The notes beneath the pieces are model-generated. The model did not search any database and was not told the origin of the DNA. It saw nothing but the letters and a program-made list of their open reading frames with translations. This document shows, one piece after another, positions 15,712-24,362 of a stretch of DNA of 31,610 bases. A program made the translations under genes and the position numbers. The stretch is from CAIYHK01 sp964638795. GTDB taxonomy: Bacteria; Actinomycetota; Acidimicrobiia; Acidimicrobiales; Ilumatobacteraceae. Each line of letters begins with the position of its first letter. The stretch's first letter is position 1. The stretch is taken from positions 1 through 31,610 of the forward strand of contig CAZXAX010000016.1 in assembly GCA_964638795.1 (NCBI GenBank). The letters are read 5' to 3'.

Positions 15712-16602
15712 TCACATTGGAATTGATTGGTTCCATTCAATGTCGCCCCACTTATCGGCGGCAGCTTTCAATTCGCTCACACTCCAGCGATGATCAACTG
15801 CAACTTTGTCGACAATCGTGTACGGCTGGAATAGGTGGACTTCGCCGCCATAGACAAAGAATGCCTTGCCATGGATTGGGCAGTCTGCCATTGCCAAGTA
15901 GGCAACCATCGGTGAGATGTTTGCTGGATCGCCCTTGTCAAAGCCTTCAGGCTTCTCGCTGAGGCGACCACCAAGAGGTGCAGTCAGTCGAGTGAGAGCG
16001 GCTGGCGCAATCGCATTTGCGCGCACTCCATATTTGCGAAGCTCTTTGTCGATGATTTCAGTGAACGTGGCAATTCCGGTCTTGGCTGCTCCGTAGTTTG
16101 ATTGACCAGGGTTGCTGAGCAAACCCGATGTGGACGAGGTGTTGATGATCGACGCGTTTACGGTTTTGCCAGACTTCGCTTGCTCACGCCAGTAAGCGGC
16201 TGCCCATCGCGTAGGTACAAAGTGCCCGCGCAGATGGACGCGAATAACTGCGTCCCACTCTTCGGCGGTCATGTTTGCGATCACGCGGTCGCGGAGGATT
16301 CCAGCGTTATTCACGAGTACGTGAATGTCACCAAAGGTTTCAATCGCTGTGTTGATGAGGCGCTGGCCACCCTCCCAGTCGGCGATGTCGTCATAGTTGG
16401 CCACAGCTTCGCCGCCGAGTGCCTTGATCTCGTTTACGACTTGCTGCGCTGGTGTTGCATCGGCACCTTCGCCGTCTGCTGCTCCGCCGAGATCGTTAAC
16501 TACGACTTTTGCGCCCTCTTTGGCGAAAAGCAATGCGTGCTCGCGACCTATGCCCCGACCCGCGCCAGTGATAACTGCGATACGGCCATCAAGTGCTCCC
16601 AT
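15712..16602 (-). CDS. SDR-family dehydrogenase of the MFE-2/17-beta-HSD4 type ((3R)-hydroxyacyl-CoA dehydrogenase-like)
   Basis: A 296-residue NAD(P)-binding Rossmann enzyme. It has TGAGRGIG (12-19), VVVNDLGG (33-40) typical of the peroxisomal MFE-2 dehydrogenase branch, NNAG (98-101), and the catalytic set Ser157, Tyr170 and Lys174 (YGAAK). The branch oxidises 3-hydroxyacyl-CoA or hydroxysteroid substrates, which fits the neighbouring acyl-CoA ligase and thioesterases. The start is at MGALDGRIAV with an AGGGGAAAAC ribosome site; 15 more residues could be read from a TTG upstream but look like leader. A TAGGAT box about 55 nt upstream could be its promoter. Confidence 0.91.
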   Translation of the reverse strand: MGALDGRIAVITGAGRGIGREHALLFAKEGAKVVVNDLGGAADGEGADATPAQQVVNEIKALGGEAVANYDDIADWEGGQRLINTAIETFGDIHVLVNNAGILRDRVIANMTAEEWDAVIRVHLRGHFVPTRWAAAYWREQAKSGKTVNASIINTSSTSGLLSNPGQSNYGAAKTGIATFTEIIDKELRKYGVRANAIAPAALTRLTAPLGGRLSEKPEGFDKGDPANISPMVAYLAMADCPIHGKAFFVYGGEVHLFQPYTIVDKVAVDHRWSVSELKAAADKWGDIEWNQSIPM

Positions 16603-16679
16603 GTTTTCCCCTGTCAGATAGTGAGTCATTTTCGATGACCCATTCAATGGAGTCTGATCCTATTGCGGATTTTGCGCGG

Positions 16680-17504
16680 TCATTCCTTGACGCGGTCAGC
16701 CATGATTGCCGAATTCGGCGATAGGAGCAGAACTTCTTGGCTAAAGGTGGCGATCCGTTGGCCTGATTCAGAAATCATGTAACCGTGGGCGACTCCACGC
16801 CCGTTGGCGGTGGCGGTGCATTCTGATTGAACCATCACCCATTCGTCGACCACGATCGGATGGTGGAACCAGACGGAATGGTTGAGTGTGAGGTTGAAAT
16901 TTGAATCCGCCAAAGACACGTGCGGAGGAAATCCCGTGTTACTGATTCCTTGGTCTGATACGTACGCCGCAGCGATGATGCGGTCGTGTTCGTCATTGGT
17001 GTCACGGCGGTAGTGAAACCAATAAGGGAAGTAACGGATGTTTCCAAGTGCTTTGCTCACCATGTAACCCGCTGGCCCGAGAAACCAACGAACCTCCGCA
17101 TCCTCAGAGGGGTCGCGATCATGGCCGCCTGTATCTTTTACGGCGCTCCAACGCTCTTTTTCTGACTTTGGTGCCACGGCAGCACTGATGGACATGACCG
17201 CTAGTGGAGAGCCATCTTGGAATGCCCGCACCACTGCGGTGCTGGTGCTCTTTGCGTCACTGGTGACTTCGAGTTCGTAGTTCACTGCTTTGTCGCTCGT
17301 ACCCCGGCCAACAAATTGCACATGAAATGAATGTGCGAACTTATTCGGAAACACATCTGCCATTGCACGTAATGACTGGCAAATCATCACGCTTCCCATC
17401 ACGGTTCCGCCGCCGCGAGGTGCGCCATGCCAAGTTGTGTCACTGAGCCGTTCGAAAATCGGCGCCCTAGTGAGGGCGAGAGCATCAGTAATCACATGTT
17501 CCAT
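16680..17504 (-). CDS. TesB-like double-hotdog acyl-CoA thioesterase
   Basis: A 274-residue protein made of two hotdog halves, as in acyl-CoA thioesterase II. First half: PIFERLSDTTWHGAPRGGGTVMGSVMICQSLRAMADVFPNKFAHSFHVQFVGRG. Second half: the conserved HVSLADSNFNLTLNHSVWFHHP strand-helix and DEWVMVQSECTATANGRGVAHGYM. The enzyme releases free acids from acyl-CoA in the cytoplasm. The start MEHVITDALAL was chosen because the 50 residues possible upstream are low-quality and antisense to the divergent gene. Its ATG shares two bases with the ATG of that gene (ATG at 17503 plus, 17504 minus). Confidence 0.85.
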   Translation of the reverse strand: MEHVITDALALTRAPIFERLSDTTWHGAPRGGGTVMGSVMICQSLRAMADVFPNKFAHSFHVQFVGRGTSDKAVNYELEVTSDAKSTSTAVVRAFQDGSPLAVMSISAAVAPKSEKERWSAVKDTGGHDRDPSEDAEVRWFLGPAGYMVSKALGNIRYFPYWFHYRRDTNDEHDRIIAAAYVSDQGISNTGFPPHVSLADSNFNLTLNHSVWFHHPIVVDEWVMVQSECTATANGRGVAHGYMISESGQRIATFSQEVLLLSPNSAIMADRVKE

Positions 17505-18387
17505 GCGCCAAGTTTTGTGGGATGAGCCTCTATTTGCCAACCTGAAATGCATGGTGAATGCTTTTGGGCTGCGGGCTACGTCGGATCCAATGCATTGGCA
17601 ACTGACACTGGCGGACGAAAACATCACCCCTGGTGGCGCTCTGCAGGGTGGCATTGGGATGGGAATCGCGGTTGACGCACTTGAGTCGGTGACGGGCCGG
17701 CAGGCAATCTGGTCAACTGCGCAATATCTGAGTTATGCAGAGCCACCAGGAGAAATCGATATCAGGCTCTCACTTGAAGTTGTTGGGCACCGAATTACCC
17801 AAGCGCGAGCCACCCTGCTCCTAGGCAATACCGAAGTTCTTACCGCTCTCGTTGCTCTCGGATCACGAGACTTTGAGGTAGAGGGCACGCCAGTCCACAA
17901 ACCGACTGCCGAACCAGTTGATCAGTGTCGATCACAAGAGATGGCGCGCGACGATATGGCGTCAATGTTCGACAAGATGACAATGGTGATCTCCAAAGGA
18001 AGAACGCGGGACGAGATCACCGACGTTCGAGGCGACGGTAACAGTGTCTTTTATGTTCGTGTGGCCGATGGGCCCCGCCTCGTAAATGCAAGCGACATTG
18101 CAGCAATCGGAGACATGATGCCGATGGCTTATGGAGATGCTTTCGGCGCCAATGTCAATGGGAACAGCATTGACAACACAGTTCGTTACGGCGGTCGCTG
18201 TGTGACTGAGTGGGTGATGATGGATTGCCATGTCTTTGATCTGCGGCGTGGTTTTGCACATGGGCTTGCACACATGTGGGCTGACGACGGCACTTATCTT
18301 GGAACGGCGAGTCAGTCGACGATCATGCGTCACATCGCACCCGAAGGCGGGCTCTTGCGCTCTGCGCCGAGGCGCCCTGCGAAGTAG
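17503..18387 (+). CDS. Double-hotdog thioesterase-like protein (acyl-CoA thioesterase domain)
   Basis: A 294-residue protein with two hotdog halves. The N-terminal part, WQLTLADENITPGGALQGGIGMGIAVDALESVTG, then the strand WSTAQYLSYAEP, form the first half. The second has VRVADGPRLVNASDIAAIGDMMPMAYGD, GNSIDNTVRYG and TEWVMMDCHVFDLRRGFAHGLAHMWADDGTYLGTASQS, a usual TesB-like C-terminal signature. The function is inferred as acyl-CoA thioester hydrolysis. No ribosome site supports either possible ATG (17503 or 17551); 17503 includes the LFANLKCMVNAFG strand that looks part of the fold. It ends 6 bp before the convergent hydrolase. Confidence 0.82.
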   Translation: MRQVLWDEPLFANLKCMVNAFGLRATSDPMHWQLTLADENITPGGALQGGIGMGIAVDALESVTGRQAIWSTAQYLSYAEPPGEIDIRLSLEVVGHRITQARATLLLGNTEVLTALVALGSRDFEVEGTPVHKPTAEPVDQCRSQEMARDDMASMFDKMTMVISKGRTRDEITDVRGDGNSVFYVRVADGPRLVNASDIAAIGDMMPMAYGDAFGANVNGNSIDNTVRYGGRCVTEWVMMDCHVFDLRRGFAHGLAHMWADDGTYLGTASQSTIMRHIAPEGGLLRSAPRRPAK

Positions 18388-18393
18388 GCGGTC

Positions 18394-19266
18394 TCAACCT
18401 TTTAGGTTGCGCTTCAAGAAGTCGATTATCGAATCGTTAAACAAGTCGTTGCTGTCGCCAGCAACCATGTGGCCTGCGCCAGACACATCGACACTCTCAG
18501 CGTGAGGGATCATCTCGAGTAATTCCTGTACATGCTCGGGATCCACGATGTCGCTCATCTTCCCGCGAACCAAAAGCGTTGGTGTCCCAAAAGCTCCAAT
18601 CTTGCGCGCCGCTTCGGCTGCGGGTCCGCCAGGTACCGATGTCATCTCTTTTGGTATGCGTACCGCATTGATGAATCGTGGGTCATAGTGCCAGTGCCAG
18701 CGCCCATCCTCACGCAGTCGCAGATTCTTTTTGAGTCCTTCTAGGTTTGAAGGTCTAGGGCGATGGGGGTTGTAGGCAGCAATTGCATCGGCTGCGTCTT
18801 CCAACGAGGCAAAACCTTCACTGCCAGATGCCATGAAACTTCCGATTCTGCGGCCACCTTCGGCATTGATGCGATGTGTGATGTCAACCAAAACCAGTGC
18901 GCGTGCAAGTGACGGACCGGTAACCCCGATTGCTTGCATTGCGGTCATTCCGCCAAGAGATGCCCCGACAAGGGCGGGGGAGTCGAATTGCTCAGCAAGT
19001 CCGATGATGTCGTCACGGAATGCAAAGTGCATGTAATCACCGTCTGCGGGCCAGTCGGAGTCACCGTGGCCCCGGAGGTCAACCGTGACCGAGCACCAGC
19101 CATTCACCGCCAGGATTTCAGCGGTGACACCCCAAGAGTGCCGGGTCTGCCCACCTCCGTGAAGGAGTATCACCTTGGGGTTTGATTCATCGCCACGAAT
19201 GTCAACAGCAAGGTTGAGTCCGTTGGTGTGAATCTTTGTTGTGCGCGGACTGGTCGGCGTCGTCAT
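18394..19266 (-). CDS. Alpha/beta hydrolase (left flank of the Mo hydroxylase cluster)
   Basis: A 290-residue alpha/beta hydrolase. It shows ILLHGGGQTRHSWG (oxyanion region), VDLRGHGDSD, the nucleophile elbow GASLGG and the catalytic His in SGAGHMVAGD; the acid is probably in RGKMSDIVDPEH. The family cleaves esters, amides or C-C bonds. It resembles the hydrolase at 23417 in layout and motif wording, suggesting paralogues. Start: the inner ATG at 19266 begins MTTPTSPRTT; a TAGAGT box on the minus strand about 40 nt upstream would give a short leader. It is divergent from the Mo hydroxylase genes. Confidence 0.88.
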   Translation of the reverse strand: MTTPTSPRTTKIHTNGLNLAVDIRGDESNPKVILLHGGGQTRHSWGVTAEILAVNGWCSVTVDLRGHGDSDWPADGDYMHFAFRDDIIGLAEQFDSPALVGASLGGMTAMQAIGVTGPSLARALVLVDITHRINAEGGRRIGSFMASGSEGFASLEDAADAIAAYNPHRPRPSNLEGLKKNLRLREDGRWHWHYDPRFINAVRIPKEMTSVPGGPAAEAARKIGAFGTPTLLVRGKMSDIVDPEHVQELLEMIPHAESVDVSGAGHMVAGDSNDLFNDSIIDFLKRNLKG

Positions 19267-19405
19267 CTCGTGTGCCCCACATGTGTTCTTGTGCACCCAC
19301 TCTATTGACCACCGGGTGACTGGTTGCCTACGCCAAGACTGCTGATGCTGCGATATTGTGACTCCATGTCAGGGAGATAATCCCAGGCAGTCCAAAGGGG
19401 GAAAA

Positions 19406-20269
19406 GTGAAACCAGCTCCATTTGAGATGCATCTGCCTACGTCAGTTTCAGAAGTAGTAGCGCTACTGGACGAGCACGGTGATGCAGCTAAGCCGATCGC
19501 GGGTGGGCAAAGCCTTGTACCGATGATGTCACTCAGGCTTGCGTCATTCGAACATCTGATTGACCTCAATGGCGTAAGCGAGCTCAACCAGGTGTCTGTC
19601 CATGGTGACTCTCTTCGAATCGGTGCAATGGTTCGCCAGTCCACCGCCGAGCATGATCCTCAGGTCGTTAAGTCTGCGCCACTTGTTGCCAAGGCGATTC
19701 CACACATCGGACATTTTCAAATTCGCAACCGTGGAACCGTTGGTGGCTCGATTGCTCACGCTGATCCATCAAGTGAATTGCCGGCAGTGGCACTCGCCTT
19801 GGATGCAACGATTGAGGCAGTCGGCCCGAATGGGAGTCGTGAAATTGCAGCCAAGGATTTCTTCGTATCCACTTGGGAGACATCGTTAGTCGACGGCGAG
19901 ATTCTCACCGGTGTGCGTTTCCCGATCTGGTCGGGGAAGTGTGGATTCGTTGTTGAAGAAGTAGCTCGCCGACACGGCGACTTCGCACTCGTAGGTGTGG
20001 CAGCTGCAGTGCAGGTTGATGGCTCGAAGGTCACTAAAGCCGCCATCGCCCTATTCGGAGTTGGTGGGACCCCAGTACGCGCATCAGAAGCCGAGCAAGC
20101 ACTCATTGCTGGTGGTGCAACCGCTGATCTAGAAGCTGTTGGCAAACTCGCAGCGATGAATCTTGCACCATCTGATGATGTTCATGCATCGGGTGACTAT
20201 CGAAAGTCGGTTGCGGCAACCATCGTGGCCCGCGCAATTGCCAAAGCCCTGAAGGAGGCTCAGTCGTGA
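19406..20269 (+). CDS. Molybdenum hydroxylase FAD-binding medium subunit (CoxM/CutM-like)
   Basis: A 287-residue subunit that passes electrons from the iron-sulfur protein to FAD and on to the acceptor. FAD-binding motifs are AGGQSL (32-37) and TVGGSIAHADPSSE (111-124), both well kept. It is of usual length. GTG at 19406 was chosen because an AAAGGGGG ribosome site lies 4-5 nt upstream and MKPAPFEMHLPTS is the family N-terminus; 16 extra residues possible upstream look like leader. Its stop overlaps the small-subunit start (GTGA). Gene order medium-small-large is as in form I CO dehydrogenase operons, but substrate class is set by the large subunit. Confidence 0.92.
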   Translation: MKPAPFEMHLPTSVSEVVALLDEHGDAAKPIAGGQSLVPMMSLRLASFEHLIDLNGVSELNQVSVHGDSLRIGAMVRQSTAEHDPQVVKSAPLVAKAIPHIGHFQIRNRGTVGGSIAHADPSSELPAVALALDATIEAVGPNGSREIAAKDFFVSTWETSLVDGEILTGVRFPIWSGKCGFVVEEVARRHGDFALVGVAAAVQVDGSKVTKAAIALFGVGGTPVRASEAEQALIAGGATADLEAVGKLAAMNLAPSDDVHASGDYRKSVAATIVARAIAKALKEAQS

Positions 20270-20748
20270 GCAGAAATATCACTCTGAACATCAATGGTGC
20301 ACAGCACACTGTTGACGTTGAAGACCGAATGTTGCTGTCCGATGCCATTCGTGAAAAGACCGGTCTCACCGGCACACATGTGGCATGTGAGCACGGAGTG
20401 TGCGGTGCGTGCACGATTCTTCTCGACGGTGAAGCTGTTCGGTCGTGTCTCATGTTCACCGTGCAGGCGGCTGGCCACGAAATAACGACTGTTGAAGGAA
20501 TTGCGCCAGCACCAGGAGAGTTGAGCGTGGTGCAACGTGCGATGCAGGACAACCATGGTCTTCAATGCGGGTTTTGTACTCCAGGCATCGTCACTTCATT
20601 GACCGCCTATCTGCGTGACTTTCCGAACGCAAGTGATGACGAGCTCAAAGAAGCATTGTCAGGCAACCTATGCCGTTGCACGGGATACATGGGAATCATC
20701 AATGCCGCGCGTCAGGCACAGAAGGAAATTCAGGGGAGTGCGAAATGA
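20266..20748 (+). CDS. Molybdenum hydroxylase 2Fe-2S small subunit (CoxS-like)
   Basis: A 160-residue protein with two 2Fe-2S clusters. The plant-type cluster uses Cys41, Cys46, Cys49 and Cys61 (CEHGVCGACT...RSC). The second cluster uses Cys101, Cys104, Cys136 and Cys138 (CGFC...CRC). All eight ligands are present. It links the molybdenum site of the large subunit to FAD of the medium subunit. The GTG start overlaps the upstream stop as GTGA, and its own stop overlaps the large-subunit ATG as ATGA, so the three proteins are translationally coupled. Confidence 0.95.
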   Translation: MSRNITLNINGAQHTVDVEDRMLLSDAIREKTGLTGTHVACEHGVCGACTILLDGEAVRSCLMFTVQAAGHEITTVEGIAPAPGELSVVQRAMQDNHGLQCGFCTPGIVTSLTAYLRDFPNASDDELKEALSGNLCRCTGYMGIINAARQAQKEIQGSAK

Positions 20749-23099
20749 GCGGTCAAGCAGCTGGGCGTTATGTCGGCCAATCCATTAAGCGCAAAGAAGA
20801 TCCAAGGCTGTTGACCGGCCAAGGTCGTTACGTCGATGACGTGCAACTTCCGAACATGGCGCATGTCGCCTTCGTGCGTTCAAACATCGCGCGAGGCAAA
20901 ATCACAAACCTTGACATCTCCGAGGCTCTGCAGGTCCCTGGGGTTATCGCCATCTATACGGGCGACGACTTGAACCCGCATATCAAGGAGTATTGGCACA
21001 CGATGGGTGGGCCACGCCCCGCGCTTGACGATCCTGTTAATGCGCACGCACCTGCATCAGTTCTTGCTCCAGGCGATGTTCGTTTCGTGGGTGACCCGAT
21101 TGCAATGGTCATTGCTGAAAATCGTTATGTGGCAGAAGATGCTGCCGAACTCGTGATTGTTGACATTGATGCTGAAGAGCCGATCATTGGTTTGGATATG
21201 GCGGTGGCTAATCCCGACATGAAGGTGCACCACGAACTCAACAAGAACATTTCAGGGATCATGCCCTACATGGAAGTTCCGCCTGTTGATGAGATGTTTG
21301 CTTCTGCGCCACACGTGGTAACACGTCGCTTCAAGCAGGCTCGTGCGACCAATGTGCCGATGGAGCCACGGGGAATCATCGTTAAGCATGATCGCGGTGC
21401 AAGCGAAATCACGATCTGGTCCGCAACACAGAACGCACACGAAGTGCGTTCGTTCTGCGCGCGCCTGATCGGATTCCCAGCGCAGCGGATTCGGGCGATC
21501 GCCGGCGATGTTGGTGGTGGATTCGGACAAAAGATGATGGTAAGCCGCGATGAGGCAGCGATGATGATTGCTGGTTACCTGCTCGGTGATCGCCCGATTA
21601 AGTGGATTGAAGACCGCCGCGAGAGTTTGATTGCGGCTAACCAAGCTCGCGAAGAGTGGGTTGACGTCACGATGGCAGTAACGCCCGACGGCGACATCAT
21701 GGGTTGCCGAGTTAACTTCCTTGAAGACGTTGGCGCATACCCGCCAGGTGCTGGTGGTGGAGCGGGCATGTCGGCTGGCATGTTCCCTGGGCCTTACAAG
21801 ATGCCAGTGGTGATTCCTCAGGCAGCTTCGTATTTCACTAACACGTGCGGGAAAGCCCCTTATCGCGGCCCATGGATGATGGAAACAGTTGCCCGTGAAC
21901 AGATGATGGATCACGTTGCTGCTGAAATCGGAATTGATCCAATTGAGTTCCGTCGTCGCAACATCATTCATCAGTCCGACCTGCCATACACAACCTGCAC
22001 AACTCTCGTGTATGACGTGGTGACACCTGAAGAGACCCTTGACCAGGCAATGGAGATGCTGGATCTCGCAAAGTTCCGTACCGAGCAAGAAATGGCACGT
22101 GCAGAAGGCCGCCTGCTGGGCCTCGGAGTTGGTGTTTACATCGAGCCTTCGGCAATTGCTTTTGGCATTCTGAGCTCGGACCAGGCAAACGTGCGAATGG
22201 ATGAGAATGGGAAAGTTCTTGTTGCACTTTCGAGCGGAAGTCATGGTCACTCAATCGAGACAACTATGCCGCAGGTGATCGCTGAGCATCTTGGCTGCGA
22301 CATCGACGACATCATCATCATGCAAGGTGATACCGCTTCTGCCCCGATTGGTCCTGGTACCGGTGGCAGCCGTACCGCGGTGATCGTGGGTGGTGCGTGT
22401 CAAACCGCAGCTGGAAAGCTCAAGGCGAAGATCCTGGAGATTGCTGCACACACACTTGAGGCCAATGTTGATGACCTTGAGGTCAACGACAGTGTGGTCT
22501 CCGTAAAGGGAACGCCCGCCAAGCAACTCCCGTTTGCACAAATTGCGGCAATGGCCTACATGATGCCTGAGATGCTTCCTGAGGGCATGGAAATGGGTCT
22601 TGAAGTCAGCGCTCGATACAAGCCCGCTGGATCATTCACCTATTCAAATGCCACGCATGCGTGCACCGTCGAAGTTGACCCCAAAACGGGCATGGTGAAG
22701 ATTTTGCGCTACATCGTCTCTGAAGACTGTGGCCAGATGATCAACCCTATGGTGGTTGAAGGTCAGATTGCCGGTGGTGTGGTGCAGGGAATTGGCGGCG
22801 TGCTGTTTGAGCACATGATCTACGACAAAGACGGCAACCCGCTAGCCACTACATTCCTGGATTATTTGGTGCCAACAGCTCCTGAAATTCCTGACATTGA
22901 ATACGGTCACATCCAAACGATGTCGAACTCACTCGGTGGTTACAAGGGCATGGGCGAAGGTGGAGCGATAGTTTCACCGCCAACGGTTGCAAACGCCATT
23001 CACGATGCCGTCAAGCATCTTGGTGTACACCCGACGGACTTCCCACTTGGCCCGTCGCAAATGCGGGATTTGCTTGTTAACGCAGGTGCTGCAGTCTGA
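20745..23099 (+). CDS. Molybdenum hydroxylase large (molybdopterin-binding) subunit, unknown substrate
   Basis: A 784-residue catalytic subunit of the xanthine oxidase family. It shows GDVGGGFGQKM (254-264), the active-site loop KAPYRGPWMME (370-380), GPGTGGSRTA (536-545) and the catalytic base Glu738 in GMGEGG. CO dehydrogenases carry AYRCSFR (form I) or AYRGAGR (form II) in the loop; here the residues are PYRGPWM, so it is neither, although databases may call it CoxL-like. It should hydroxylate a carbon next to N or an aldehyde carbon in the cytoplasm. The ATG overlaps the small-subunit stop. No Mo-cofactor maturation genes (xdhC/coxDEFG) are in the window. Confidence 0.93.
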   Translation: MSGQAAGRYVGQSIKRKEDPRLLTGQGRYVDDVQLPNMAHVAFVRSNIARGKITNLDISEALQVPGVIAIYTGDDLNPHIKEYWHTMGGPRPALDDPVNAHAPASVLAPGDVRFVGDPIAMVIAENRYVAEDAAELVIVDIDAEEPIIGLDMAVANPDMKVHHELNKNISGIMPYMEVPPVDEMFASAPHVVTRRFKQARATNVPMEPRGIIVKHDRGASEITIWSATQNAHEVRSFCARLIGFPAQRIRAIAGDVGGGFGQKMMVSRDEAAMMIAGYLLGDRPIKWIEDRRESLIAANQAREEWVDVTMAVTPDGDIMGCRVNFLEDVGAYPPGAGGGAGMSAGMFPGPYKMPVVIPQAASYFTNTCGKAPYRGPWMMETVAREQMMDHVAAEIGIDPIEFRRRNIIHQSDLPYTTCTTLVYDVVTPEETLDQAMEMLDLAKFRTEQEMARAEGRLLGLGVGVYIEPSAIAFGILSSDQANVRMDENGKVLVALSSGSHGHSIETTMPQVIAEHLGCDIDDIIIMQGDTASAPIGPGTGGSRTAVIVGGACQTAAGKLKAKILEIAAHTLEANVDDLEVNDSVVSVKGTPAKQLPFAQIAAMAYMMPEMLPEGMEMGLEVSARYKPAGSFTYSNATHACTVEVDPKTGMVKILRYIVSEDCGQMINPMVVEGQIAGGVVQGIGGVLFEHMIYDKDGNPLATTFLDYLVPTAPEIPDIEYGHIQTMSNSLGGYKGMGEGGAIVSPPTVANAIHDAVKHLGVHPTDFPLGPSQMRDLLVNAGAAV

Positions 23100-23410
23100 A
23101 TCACAACAGCACCCAGATTGAACTGACCCTTAAGTGGGTGGCGGCACTCCAAACCCGTGGTGTGAGCGTGGGTGATGCGGTAATTATTCGGCTGTCGGAT
23201 CCAGAACTGGAATCGACAGCCAATGCTGCGGTGAGTTGTGCGGGTGCAATTCGTGTCATGCACGGCGATTGTTCTTTGTTGATCACCGACCAAACATCGC
23301 CCATGACTGATGTTGTGGCACGAGTGGTTGTTGATGTGCGTTCACATTTATGGAGTGCTGAACTTTTAGCCGTTGGTAATGGCGAATGTATGTGTGGAGA
23401 ACACGGTTAG
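23096..23410 (+). CDS. Small conserved-position ORF after the Mo hydroxylase large subunit, probable CTG start
   Basis: An ORF of 104 residues if read from CTG 23096, or 90 from GTG 23138. I do not recognise a family. It is strand-rich (VSVGDAVIIRLSDPELE, AIRVMHGDCSLLITDQ, VVARVVVDVRSHLWSAELLAVGNG) and ends CMCGEHG, a possible metal or thiol site. It fills the whole space between the large subunit and the next hydrolase. The CTG overlaps the upstream stop as CTGA, copying the GTGA and ATGA overlaps of the two previous junctions, and the reading before the GTG (STQIELTLKWVAALQ) looks like real protein. No good ribosome site precedes either start. Confidence 0.6.
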   Translation: MNHNSTQIELTLKWVAALQTRGVSVGDAVIIRLSDPELESTANAAVSCAGAIRVMHGDCSLLITDQTSPMTDVVARVVVDVRSHLWSAELLAVGNGECMCGEHG

Positions 23411-23416
23411 GGTTTG

Positions 23417-24346
23417 ATGATGGTTGAAAAAGTCGCATACGAAGAGTTCTCGTATTTCCACGAAAATGCACAGGAGTACGGAATTCCGTTCAAGCCACCT
23501 ACTGTGCGGCGCGAGTTTGTTGAAGTTGAGCCGGGCCGTCGCCTAAGTGTGTTGGTGTGGGGAAGTGCCGAGCCCGAGCTGGTGTTTCTGCACGGTGGAG
23601 CACAGAATGCTCACACTTGGGACACAGTTGGTCTCGCACTTGATGTTCCAATGATTTGTATTGACCTTCCGGGTCACGGTCACTCCGACGGCCCAAGCAC
23701 CACTCGCGCAACAGGACCGACTGATCTATTTGGTAATGCACAAGATGTGGCAGAAGTGATCCGTAAGTTGGCACCTAACGCGAAGGTAGTCATTGGCATG
23801 TCACTCGGTGGAATGACAACAATCGCTTTAATGCACGTGGCGCCTGAACTCGTTCGTAAGGCCGTGTTGGTCGATGTGACTCCAGGAGTAAATCAGGAAA
23901 AGTCCAAAGCAATTACAAATTTCATCAATGGCCCGCGCACATTTCCATCCTTTGAGGAATTGCTCGCACGCACGATTGAACACAATCCAACTCGCACCGA
24001 GGCATCACTGCGTCGGGGGATTCTGCACAATGCCATTCAGCAAGAGGATGGATCTTGGGTATGGAGATACCGCCTTCATGGCGACGCAAGCGTGGGGGAG
24101 AAGATGGCGGATAAGAAACCCATGGAAGGGTTCGCATCAATGTGGGATGTCCTTGCCAAGGCAGCAATGCCGATCCTTCTGGTACGCGGAATGCGCCCGC
24201 AGTCGGTGGTTGATGATGCTGATGAAGAGATGTTCCTCGAGACCGTTGCGGACCCCACGGTGGTGCGTGTGGCTGAGGCGGGCCACAGCGTTCAAGGTGA
24301 TACCCCAGTTGAACTGGCGGAGATGATCCGAGAATTCATCTTCTAG
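23417..24346 (+). CDS. Alpha/beta hydrolase (right flank of the Mo hydroxylase cluster)
   Basis: A 309-residue alpha/beta hydrolase. Motifs: VFLHGGAQNAHTWDT, CIDLPGHGHSDGP, nucleophile elbow GMSLGG, and catalytic His in EAGHSVQGD. It is close in layout to the hydrolase at 18394-19266. Start: TTG 23414, ATG 23417 and ATG 23420 are adjacent; a TAGGG site 4 nt before the first ATG favours 23417. It begins 6 bp after the small ORF and so belongs to the Mo hydroxylase operon, which suggests it acts on the hydroxylated product or the substrate (inference). Confidence 0.89.
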   Translation: MMVEKVAYEEFSYFHENAQEYGIPFKPPTVRREFVEVEPGRRLSVLVWGSAEPELVFLHGGAQNAHTWDTVGLALDVPMICIDLPGHGHSDGPSTTRATGPTDLFGNAQDVAEVIRKLAPNAKVVIGMSLGGMTTIALMHVAPELVRKAVLVDVTPGVNQEKSKAITNFINGPRTFPSFEELLARTIEHNPTRTEASLRRGILHNAIQQEDGSWVWRYRLHGDASVGEKMADKKPMEGFASMWDVLAKAAMPILLVRGMRPQSVVDDADEEMFLETVADPTVVRVAEAGHSVQGDTPVELAEMIREFIF

Positions 24347-24349
24347 AAG

Positions 24350-24355
24350 TAGACT
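24350..24355 (+). promoter_or_regulatory. -10 box for a leaderless transcript of the YLDPGTGS microprotein gene
   Basis: TAGACT ends 7 nt before the ATG at 24363, right after the hydrolase stop. It separates this pair from the Mo hydroxylase operon. Confidence 0.43.
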
Positions 24356-24362
24356 GTTAACC

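Noticed and set aside
21252..22250. Long antisense frame (332 codons) within the Mo hydroxylase large subunit
   Set aside because: It is a shadow of a GC-biased coding region with no family motif, no ribosome site and odd composition. The same holds for antisense frames at 715-1452 and 2694-3416.
20745..23099. CO dehydrogenase large subunit (coxL)
   Set aside because: Neither the form I nor the form II active-site loop is present; residues 372-378 read PYRGPWM.
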